This document shows positions 10,945 through 22,405 of a stretch of DNA of 33,674 bases, in pieces. Every line of letters begins with the position of its first letter. Position 1 is the stretch's first letter. The DNA comes from Chara braunii (taxonomy: Eukaryota > Streptophyta > Charophyceae > Charales > Characeae): positions 1,636,514-1,670,187 of the forward strand of contig BFEA01000220.1 of assembly GCA_003427395.1 (NCBI GenBank), read 5' to 3'. A program made the translations under genes and the position numbers. A model generated the notes under the pieces. It was given only the letters and a program-made list of their open reading frames with translations. It did no database searches and was not told the origin of the DNA.

Positions 10945-13534
10945 ACTGTTTGAGAACCTGTTCTGTATCTGATGAATGTTGCAGCTTGATGGAAACACGT
11001 TTCCGTGGGAAGACCAAGGTTTTGTCTACCCGCCGAATCTTGCTTCACCACTTCAGGTAAAGGTTCCATAAAAAACTGTTGTTGCAAACTTGTCAAATTT
11101 CTTCATGTGAACTTCTGAGCTCCATACGTATTTGGAAGTAGTTCTGCTATTTGAACATTTCAGTGACTGATGCCTCCCAGAATAGAAAGAAGGATGAGTT
11201 TTTTATGGAAGAAGAAAATGAGTTTACTGTTTTGATCACTGTAAGGTCTGCGGCTTCAAGACCAGATTCATACTGGAGGGCTTGTAGGTTCATCCCCGAG
11301 GTCAGGGCAGTTCCTAAGTCACCTGGACTTCTTTTTTCCTTTCTTTTTTTTCTGCTCCCCCGTTCAAGTCTGTAACTGCAAAGGCACTGTTGGTCCACAG
11401 CCTCTGAAGTTCTCTTTTTAACCGTTTTTGCTTCTTGTGCAAGGAATATGAGCGAGAGCGATAGACAGAAAACCAAGTTGCAACATCACGAAGAAGCTCA
11501 GATAGTCATGAACCAAGCAGAGAGTGCAATGCACCAAGATACTGTCCAGATAAGAGCAATACAATGAACTCAGGTGTCAATGTCGCCACTCTGTGGTCAC
11601 ACCAATATTGTATCCACTGTCGCACTTAATGTCTGGCACACAGCGCCCTGCCTATCCTACTCAGCCTATCTAGCCTGTCTACGTTCTTGCAACATGATCA
11701 CATCGAAGTCGAAGACAAATGTACGTGCCGTCAGCACCAACGCCGACCACCAGCATACATTTTGGGTCCGCCTGTTGATTGCGTCCTTGCTCTCAACACC
11801 AGCCAGCCTCTTTTGTCTCCCATCCTTGCTGCCTGTACACTCGATCGTCAAGTTCTGGCACTGTTATAGGATGCCCCTGAAAGGGGTAGATTGCAGAAGT
11901 GGGTAAAAAGGCAATCCACAACTTGCAAACTTCTTGGGAGTTGGCGGGCAGAAATGCTCTCTGGCTTTGGGTCGATTGCTGCATTGGTGTTCAAATCCTG
12001 TGCGTTGATGCCAATGAAAGAACAGGTAGAGTTCCTTACAGAGCCTGTCTGCACCCTTAGGTGAATGAGGACGGTCTAAGTTGTCTCCTTGATTCTACTA
12101 AGTATGCTTGCAACATTAGGGTCAGCGGCGACTCAGTGGCCTATATCAGTTGGTAGAGCACATAGGTTATTCAGGAGGTCATGGGTTCGATTCCCTGCGT
12201 CCTTCATTCGGCTCCCCATGTCCTTGTGCGGGCTTCAGGTTCACCAGCTGAGATGGATAGCTTGCCCGCCCCCCGGTTGGTCTTGAAGGTGGTTGTCCCT
12301 TCCATGCCTTGGGTTTAGAGAGAGCCGGGGTACTACTCCCTGCCTAGAGTAGAGTGGATAGGTTGGGTCCTTGTCCCGGAAAAATATTTAGAGAAGAAAA
12401 TACCGTAGTCAGAAATACAGCTGTCCCCCGTATATGAGTAGAAGACCCGGCAAAAAAAAAATAAAAAATAAAAAAAATTTGCATTTTGATTCTTCTATCT
12501 GTACCTCGCCAAGCTTGAACATTGACGATTGTGCTTTACCGCTAACATGCTTGCAATGTTTGGATTTTGACGATTGCAGATTCTGATTGATGCTAGCGAT
12601 GGTGCATCTGATTATGGAAACAAGTTCGGGGAACCACTGATTCAGGTACATATTAAGGACACGCGTGACATATGTTGAAGTATTCACTTCTCTTCATTCG
12701 TAGGTTTTTCTCCTTTTTTTTCTCTCTCTCTGAGAAAGTGATCCAATCTGTTTGTTAGGTGCTGCACTGTTGGAATGTTGGTCCAGTGCCCCATGTTTCG
12801 AGTTTCAATGCAGCGCTGTGGTTGCATTGGCCTAAAGAAATATATTCATCTGCTTTATTGGTTCTCCTCTTCCTCCCCTCCCCTCCCCCTCCCCCCCCCG
12901 CCCCCCAACCCCCCCCAGGGGACGGGCAGTTAAAGCCGTCATCAGGTCGATCAATCAAACTTGTTGATAGTACTTGATACTAAATACTAGATAGCGAGCT
13001 CAAATGTTTCTGCAGGGTGTGTCATGAATGGAATTTCAGCTGGTTCTTGTAGATTTAGTATGTGAAGAATTCTGTGATTATGTTTCTTGGGTGTCTAATA
13101 AATTAGACTAAAAAACAAAGGAGCGAAGCAACGAGTATGGGATTTCGTGACTTTGACTGACTTAGAAGGTATCTTTTTCTTTTTTTGGGAAAGGAAATCT
13201 CTCTGGAAGACCTCTGGGGCATCACTTCATTTCATACTTGTGGCACATCACGCGGATGTCGCACAGCGCACGTGCACCCGTGTGCGCACGTGGTGTGGCA
13301 CGTCCCTACTAATAGGGGTCTTGGGAAAAATTTCGGAGTGGAGTGGTTAAGAGACCTGGCTCTTGAGGCTGAGGGCACCAATTCGAATCCGTGCATGCAC
13401 GGAGCAGGTCCTGTGGCTCATAAAGTGCAAACTGTACTTCAATCGGGTAACCAGCCCGGAGAACTGTTGGATAAGCAGTTGTGTTGGATGAGAACGGAGT
13501 GTGAGACTACTGCCTGTGTGGCGGATGCCTTGTG

Positions 13535-13601
<67 letters not shown>

Positions 13602-14074
13602 GAAGGACACTACAGCCATGCAGGGGTGGGGTGGATATTACAACCGGCATGGATCCACTTTTATACACCATGCCATGGCTGTAGTGGTTAAGAGGCTCGG
13701 CTCTTGAGGCTGAGGGCACGGGTTTGAATCCGTGCGTGCATGGAGGAGGTCCTGTGACTGATGAACTACAAACTGGTGGTTGTGGTGGCAAGTGTTTCCC
13801 AGCCCCTCATAAAAATTACGAGTACAGAAGGGAAAAAGAACTCTGCCCTTTGTCCGAAAATGTTGTATGCATGCGTTTGCGAATGTGTGCTCGTTGGTAC
13901 CGTGCAGCAGGGTAAATCCCTAATGTACACAAAAGTATCTTTCCTGGCATCCAACTGACGGTACTGATTCTTCTTTTGTTTTGCTATTATTATGGAGACT
14001 GCTCACGATCTTGAAGCTTGGAGTTTCCTGAAAGGACCGTTTCCCTTTGTGCATTTACGTGCTTGTGTCCCTGA

Positions 14075-14112
<38 letters not shown>

Positions 14113-17100
14113 GCCCAGGTTGTCGTAGAGGCTGGATTCTGGACATACGACAGTCACCTTTCAGTGGTCAGCCATCCGGTTTCTGTTTTCGGTCCACCTT
14201 ATAAGACCACCTTCCTTTCCTACCTCATAATCATTCTCCCCAGCGCACCCCCTACTTCCCAGTCATGGCTCATTACAAGCACTATCAGGGATGAATGTTA
14301 AGTGATTTTTCAGGTCCCATAGAGTCGTAATGAGTCTGCTTCTGTCCCTGGAAACACTGTTTCTGACAGTCGATCTCTGTTATCAGAGGGGAACACCGCC
14401 CACCCTCAGCATGACTGTGCTAGACCTAAAAGATAGCTTGTATACATTTTGTGAATGTGGATGGTTGTGAGGTTTTTCCTCGAATGTCAGCTAGCTACTT
14501 TCAGGTCTGATGTCATGATGAGGGTGGCTTATCGTGAAGTTCGATAACTGACCTTGTTTCCTTGAATGCTACGAGGCATGTTTCAGTTTTGATGCAACGG
14601 AGGACACATCGGGCTTCCCCAAAACAGGAAGAATCGTTCTCAAGAACATAACATGCAAAACAGGATGCATCTACTGTCTTCCCCACATAGAATGCATGGT
14701 CATTATAGCTGTCTTCGGCCAAATTTCAGCTCAGATACGGCTTCAATGACCATGCCTTCTATTTGGTGGAGGATGGTAGTTCATCAGGAGCTGGTGATGA
14801 TGACGAGTGGCTCACGGATTCCTTTTGTTGAAACCAGGGTTACACACGAACATTCGGAATGCGTCTGCCAAATGGAGAAAGGAGGGAGTGGCTGAAACCA
14901 ATCATGTTCAGTGGTGCTATTGGGCAGGTGAGTTAGGGCATCACACATGTCCTTTCCTGAATGTACCTGGTCTAAGGCAGTGTTAGCTGGCTGAGTTAAG
15001 ACATAGGGCCTTGCCCTTTCCTGAGTGTATCTGGCCACAATCAAAGCCAAAACTAAGTTGTGAAAGCCCTAGCATGAGTATGTTCTTATTGTGGGAATGA
15101 TGTGCTCTTGACCTGTGGAGGCTGAGAAAGGGTAGAGATAGGAGGGCTCTCCTTCACAATCTGCAGTCCACATCTCCTCTGTCGTTGTTCATGTATGTCG
15201 AGAGAGGTCACATTCCTTGTACGTCTCCCTTGTGGAGGTGCTATTCATCGAGTTCCTCATTCTTTATTAATTCATCCAGCTGCAATGTTCTATGCTGATG
15301 ATCAACATCCTGTTTTCATACTTATTGTGCTTTCGCTGATACAGTCGAATGTTGTATTTTGGATGGGGATTCCAGTCGGTCTTGTGCTTACTTTTTGTGT
15401 CATGGCGGTCAGCTGCACGTATCGGATGAGATTTTCAATCGGCAACTTGGCAAGTTTCCTCGAAAACACTGTAGCACTAGGTAGCAGAGCCAGATGTTCA
15501 GTCAGATGAATGGGGTCCGGATGGTCTGGCTGGGCCGTCTGGACATATATGGGTCTGGGAGACGGCCTGCTGTTGGCGGATAGACACAAACAGACCTGTT
15601 CCGAAGCTTTTCCTGGACCCAGACCCAGACCTGTTTGGATGGCCTGTCCAGGCCATCTGAGCCGCAGAGCTGCGCGCAAATGTCCAGCCCTGCCACCTAG
15701 CGCTAGGGCATTGGCTCGGTAGCTATAAGTTTAGAGAACTTCAGACGACTACTCTGGTTCTTTCAGTGTTGTGCTGTGGCCAGAGAACTCTGAAAAATGT
15801 TTGTTCAAGGACTGTTCTGCGAATTTTGTGTCCTTTTATTTGATAAGTCAGTGCCAAGTGCAGAGTCTGGAGAGTCCATCCTGTGTAAATGCTGTCGTCT
15901 GATCTGATTGTTGCGATTTCGAAATCTGTCTGTTTTTCTGCGTTCTCCGAGTCTGTGTTATGCCGATGATGTATGTATGTTGTGTGCTTGCCTGTTGAAG
16001 TTCTGAGAGCAAGTGTGAGTATGTGTGTACCCATTCCGTGGGCGGTACTCTGTGTTGGTGCGTCAAACAGTTTTAGGATAGAAAATAAGTGTAGGATCGG
16101 GGACAGGACTGAAAATTACCGGTAGGGGACGTATCGAAGTTAGTAGGTCGGCCAGGGATGTAAGCAGGATTTGGTAGGGACCCAGTAGGGACATGTCAGT
16201 AAGTTCGTTAGGCCTGGAAAGGTCTGTCACCTGTCCAGCAGTTCATCCTAGCCCGGAGTCCTGCAGGTAGATATCAGTGCCAGGTTACTGATTGGACATG
16301 GACTTCGTCCGGAGGGTGGCTATGGGGGAAGTAACGAGGAGAGGCATGGTAGTAGTTGAACGTTGTCCATTAAACAGCCATGCCAGGCATGGATCAGCTG
16401 CCATAGCTAGATGCCAGACCAAGTAAGGAGGAGAGAGAAGGGAGTGTAAAGAAGAACTCTTTCTAAACTGGCGAGCTCTTTCTAAACTGGCAGCAAGGGA
16501 GATCGTTTGGATATCCATCTGTGTCTATTCATATTATCGTATTTCATTGTAAAGAAGGAGCCGGCAGCAACTATATATGGGACATGATGATGGGGAGAGG
16601 AGGAAGGAGATGACATTGGCTCAAGCTTGTGTTGCGATAAATGGCATTGTCCCCAAGTTGCGTCTTGCATCATGTAATGCTCGGGAAACATAGCAGTCTG
16701 TTCTTTCCTCTAATTCTATTTCCTTGTATCGTTGTGGCGGTTGATTTTTGACCTACCTATTTTAACACAGATTGATGATAATCATCTGGAGAAGGAACAG
16801 CCTGAGATTGGAATGCTCGTAGTCAAGGTGCGTAACAATTGCATCCAACAGCAATATGAAAATTTGTCTGATATGTACCTGCGTGGTGGGCGAATGGTAC
16901 AAAACCAGAACCGTTGATCCTGGGTCTGAATTTCAAATCCTACCAGGCAAACCAATGTGCGGGGAAAAGTTATCCCACATGTTTCCAAAAAAGCAAAGTT
17001 GCCTTAGGTTCCATGTGACATGGAACCTTAAGTAATAATCCATGTCTGAAGCAACTGTATGCGTAAGGGAAGGACTTATTTCTGCTTTTCGAACTTTGCT

Positions 17101-20100
17101 GAGTCTGCTCTTATGTTCATCCTGATTATTAGCCTCAAGGATGACAGCGAAGAAATGTTAGGCATTGCTGCTAAGGGATTCTGTGACGAACTATATATCA
17201 AGAGAAGACACATACGCTGACTCCTGCCAAGGTCAGGAAGGACGGGGCTAAGATGCTACTGCACCTTGAATGTACAATGCCTGAGGAACGAACTGTGAGC
17301 TACTTGACCTATCTCTCTCGATGCAGGAGCTGCAGTTTGCAGTGTAACACATGAACAACAACACGACTCCGGGGACAGATGGTTTGACTAAGGAAATGAG
17401 GGAAACATTTTGGCCCACAATCAGATCGGATCTAACGAACTTCTACAAGGATAGTTGGGATAGGGAAGGGATGGGCGACTTCCTCAGCAGCGTTTTAGTG
17501 GCACTACTCAGTGACTACTGTACAAAGTAGTGTTACTACAACACTGCTGAGGAAGTCGCCCATCCCTTCCCTATCCCAACTATCCTTGTAGAAGCTCACT
17601 AGGATCATAGGATGATAGAAATATCGATCTACCTCCTTTCAAAATCCCTCCCCAAAATTCTAGCTAAAGCCTTAGCCCTTAGAATCTCAACTTGACCAAC
17701 AAATGCTTTCACATTGATCAGGTGGGTTTCATTCCAGGGAGGTACATTGTGGACAATGTACTCACACTTACTGAAGCCTCCAAAAAGAAGACTGCCATTT
17801 CACTTTTTGGTATTTGAGAAAGCATATGATCAAGTTAATTGGGCTTTCGTCGACACGAGCATTGGAAAGCATTGGCCAGGTGTCGACACGATCCCAGAAA
17901 TAGAGCTGAGACTGCATGCGGGGTTAAGTGATCTGGTTAGCAAATGGCAAGGTGGCAGCTCTCCAGGGTTCCAGAAGCCAATGGAAGAACTGGCACAACT
18001 TAGAAAAGGCAGACATTTGTGTGGAAAATCATCAGCAGGAATGGACGGTCCACGGATTCCTCAGTCATCTACAGGCAACTTCAATGCTCCCCCTCAGGGG
18101 CAGTTGGAACCAATGATCAGAGGAGAGAGAGGGAGAGCATAGGACCGAGTCTTCAAGCTTTTTCATCCACAATTCTAGCTCCTTAACAGACTCTCTAACC
18201 GAGCCTGAGAGGAATGTCAGAAGGAAAGGTATGCTGAGTAGGGGTGCTTCGGCCTGAGCGAAGGAAGTGTGATTAGTTGAAGGTTGTATTCTTGTCTTCC
18301 TGGGGGAAAGGTAACTGGACTGACTCTCCTCAGAATAGTTTTGGAGCCAGGACCATAAGGACCTGTTTCAATCTCACACACACAAAAAAAAGAGGAAGTT
18401 AGGGAGGAAAGGAGTTGGCAAGGGGGAAGGCAAGCAGGAGGGATCAGAGGGAAGGAGGTATTACACACCTGTGTTGTGGTAAGCACGTAGTATGCAGTAC
18501 TATGCGCGTATGGTATGTAAGTGTAATGTAGCAAACACTGACTTGTGATACATGCAGTGTTCTGCTATGTTAATCACTGGCAATTTTACAATGCTGAAAA
18601 ACTCAGCAAGTAGCTTAGTCTTAGTTCAGACTTTGAAGCCGAACTTTGCAGCCAGAATAACGACACCAAGTGTTTTCTGGATTATCTACCCCTGAACATT
18701 TTGTTGGAAAAGGAACCAAAAAAGAATGAAGTGGCATAAAACTAAACAGGCCCGGTTTTAAAAAATAAATAAATAAACAGGATTGAACGTTCGAGATTTG
18801 AGATTGACATTATCCATTTTGCAGGTTGGCGGACCCGCGTACCGCATTGGAATGGGAGGTGGAGCAGCTTCCAGTATGGTAAAGTATCGGCTTTGTTTTT
18901 GTATTTTTTTTTTTAAGCTGTCCTCTCCACATACGGGGGACAGCTGTATTAACTACACTATTCTCTTCTCTCCATATTTTTTTAACCTCACACTTGCTAC
19001 CTACTCACGTCACGATATCTACCTCATCGATCCATTTCTTTGCACCGGAAGCACAGCACACTACGGGTTTTGATGTTAAGCCTATTTAACCTACTGCTTC
19101 TAGGGCCGGCCACTACCTACTGTAGTAAATCTACTGACTAGAGCTAAGCTACAGAAAGGGTTATGGGTTGCGCCTGTTCCCTCCGCGGGTTGAATCTAAC
19201 CCCTAGTGTGGATGGAAGGGGGCCATAGTTATCCCTACCAAGACCTGCTAGGGGGGGCGAGCTGACTATCTCAGGCGGTGAACCCGAAGTGCCCCTCTCT
19301 CTCTTTTCGTCGTGCTCGGAGCTTTTCTTTTCTTTTTTACTGGTGATCAATCATGTCTCTGACTGCATGAATGGTTTCTGTTTATGAGCAAAGTGTACCA
19401 AAGCTGATGTTTGAGCACTGTCAAAATGCAACAGTGGCTGGATGAATGGTTTCCCTCGTCAGCAGAGTTTACGAGAGACTATCTTTGAACACGCGCAAAA
19501 TTGAGCAAGGAAAGGACAAGTCCATAACAAGTTTGCCAAAGAATGTTCTGTACTTTCTTTGTGGTCGATTCTGCAAAGATTCAGACCAGCAATCTCGAGC
19601 TCAACCACCAGATGCCTTAACCACTGCAACTGTGAAGCGGTGTTGGAAAGTGGAGCCATACGAGTCATGATATCAACCCCACCCCTGAATGGCTGCAGCA
19701 TGAGCACGCACTCCCCCACAAGGCATCACATGAGGCCACCTATAGGGCGCATGACCCTTCACATTCAGCCACCTCATCCGCATACGATTTCCCCTGCTAG
19801 TTACCGTGCTGAAGCGCTATTCTGTTCCTTCTGGTCGACCCTTCAAGGAATTGAACAGACGATCTCCGGCTCAACAGGCAGATGCGTTAGCTATTACAAC
19901 CGTGATGTGGTGTTCGACTATGTTTGAACACTTCTGGGAAGACTACGTTTCAACACTTCGCGAAACTGAACAAGGAAAGGCCTTGTAGATAACCTGTCAG
20001 TGGTCTCACTAGTACAGTGTAACAGAATGTCGATGGGTGTTACAGGCGCAGACGTTGCAGACCTTTCCGTAGGTGTTTGTTTTGTCCCCTTTTTTTGTCA

Positions 20101-22332
20101 GATTTTGCTTCTGCCCACATATGTATATTGTGTTCCTTAACTTGTTCGTGTGCTTGTGACAGGGATGTGCTTGTCTGAACCCCAAGGCGGATTCTAGGTT
20201 GCATGATGTTTTTTTTTTTTTTTTTTTCAATATATAACAAGCCCGATCCATTCTGGGGGGCGGCAGTCCGGTCACTTATCCCCGGCAACGGCGGCAAGCA
20301 GATACAGAGTTCAAATCCAAGCCAAAGGTAGGAAAGAGACAAGCCTCTACCCCTGCCGCCCGAGACACTCTGAAGGGGGGGCTGGAGGGGCTGTGTTACA
20401 TCTTCGACGCCACATGGGTCCTACCCGACCCGACTTAGGGCTAGAGGGACACATCAGGGCCTAAAGGCCCGACCTTGGGATACTACAGGCCATAAAGGCC
20501 TCACCTTGGACCAGACCCGACGGGCAGGCCCAAACGACATTACCGTTTGGGCCTGGCGGCGCTCTTGAGGCTGCCGCCCGCCGGTTGGGGCTGAACCGTC
20601 CATCTGGACGGTTCAGGGCACAGCCAGGCCTCGCAGCAGTGAGGCCGGCCTCCGCCCACCGGTATAAAGAACCGGTCCGGCCTCACTCAGGGGATCGACC
20701 CACCGGTATACCACGGTGCGGTAAGGTCGGCACCAGAGTGCCGTTGGAGCGCTATGTTTAGCGCAGGAGCGAGGAGCAGGCAGCGCAGCGATTAGCGCAG
20801 CAGCAGCAAGCGTAGCAGCAGCAGCAGTGACTGGGTTACCGGCGGCCATAACCGCCTGAGGTACCAGGAGTTGGAGGTTTCTCTCCTCCCTCCCATCGCC
20901 AGTCCCCTCTCTCTCCCTCTCCTCGGCTCCCTTCTTCTTCTTCTTCTTCTTCTTCTTCTTCTTCTTCTTCTTCTTCTTCTTCTTCTTCGGATTGGATACT
21001 TATACTTTGGACAGAGATCAGAGTTGAACTTCGGTGATATGAGACTGTGGCACTTACCTGACTGGAGACTTGGAGATTGTTGGGGTTGATACTCAGCTGC
21101 ATCGGACACCGGTTACATTTGGACTCTGTACCTCCGACATTGGGGACCTATTTTCCTCGACATTTTGATCTTGTTGGATGACATTTTGGACTACCATATC
21201 GGTGACCTATCAGATTCTATCTCGGTGACTTTCAGTGCTGTCTACCTACCCCACCTCCTTCGTCTCTCCTCCCCCATTCATCTGTGTATGTTGTGTACGG
21301 GGCTGAGCACCTTCTTTGTATGGCTCAGACCCCACCATCTCACGATTGTATGTGTGTGGAGTGATGCTATGTGAGTCAGTCTATGTGAGTCAGTCTATGT
21401 GAGTCAGTCTATGTGAGTCAGTTCGTTTATCAGACTTCCGTTGCATCTATACTCATCCTACATTGGTTGATTCTTGGTTCTGCCCATACTCGTTGGAGTA
21501 TGTAACAGGCTGTGATGATTACTCGTGTCCCCGTCCGGGGCTCCCATAATGGTTGGGAAACCTCCATCCAGTACCCAGTCACACATTATGGGGATCCCGT
21601 GGGGGCAGAATCTGATCACAGGCGTGCCCCTCCAGTCTCTAGGCCTCACCATTGACTCCACTCTCATTAGTAACTCTACTTCTATCCATTTTGTCCCTTT
21701 GGTTTCAATTTCTCTACCACAGTTCACTCACTCCCTCTGCAATCAACTACTTCAATTTGGTTAGGAGGTCCTTCACACTTGCTTGGATCCAGCAGTCCTG
21801 CCGAGCCTTCTCCAAATCTCTCAGATGTGCATGCGCTGTGACAAGGCCGGCTCGTTTTCAGCCTGGCATATGGCGTGAACAGTGAATGGGCCCAAGGAGG
21901 GGAGAGGGGGGGGGGGGGGGGGGGGGGATGAGGAGGAGGTGCATTTAGACCCTTTTTGCATGGTGCAGATGAAGTCTGTTCCTTTTAAATGGACGAAACG
22001 AAAGAAAACACATGAAAGGAACAAGAAACCAAAATGCAGGAATGGAAGGAACGCAAAAACAAATGCCGTGCCGTTACCTAATGCAACCCACTAATTTGTG
22101 TGAAACAGACTTATCTGTGATGCCAAACAAACTTACCTGTGACCATGTCAGAGGGGAAGGAAAAAAACGTGCTGGCAACGAAATCGCCCACCATGTCGTG
22201 TGAAACGAACTTGCCTGTGACACGGGCGCTTTGAACAAACGTTGCCTCACACAGTGTAGACGGGGATGATGCAAGTCCGCACGTGGAAGGTGTGACGAGA
22301 TGAGAGCGATAAGCCATAGCCAGCGTGCAGAG

Positions 22333-22405
<73 letters not shown>

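Larger units (their letters stand above)
9016..10984 (+). other. PurL intron 2
   Basis: 1969 bases, phase 0, GTATGG to TTGCAG. It holds a spaced direct repeat (9551-9664), a 28-G run and a long GA repeat near the acceptor. No other gene seen. Confidence 0.9.
12646..14837 (+). other. PurL intron 4
   Basis: 2192 bases, phase 0, GTACAT to ACCAG. It holds a C-rich tract, two copies of a tRNA-like repeat flanking a long GT microsatellite, and a T31 run. Nothing recognised from 14350 to the acceptor. Confidence 0.9.
16828..18824 (+). other. PurL intron 6
   Basis: 1997 bases, phase 0, GTGCGT to TTTTGCAG. It holds a 10-bp hairpin (17006-17028) and a sense-oriented LINE fragment with a long foldback. 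Nothing recognised in 18150-18824. Confidence 0.9.

Noticed and set aside
13672-13745. Possible functional tRNA-Ser or tRNA-Leu gene
   Set aside because: Box A and box B words are present but no acceptor-stem pairing or sensible anticodon arm; repeated copies show a SINE-like repeat.
13185-13791. Long open frames through the GT microsatellite (runs of Cys-Val or Thr-His)
   Set aside because: The frames are open only because dinucleotide repeats lack stops; the flanks are repeat sequence.
20600-20760. Promoter with TATAAAG (20651) in the GC-rich island
   Set aside because: No gene follows on either strand; the TATA-like word lies inside a hairpin-rich repeat.
21361-21430. Short regularly spaced repeats considered as a CRISPR array
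   Set aside because: The 14-bp units are directly tandem with no spacers and the sequence is eukaryotic.
21458-21764. Overlapping open frames on both strands around 21500-21760
   Set aside because: Neither translation matches a family convincingly; a weak LINE-like phrase was not enough to call.
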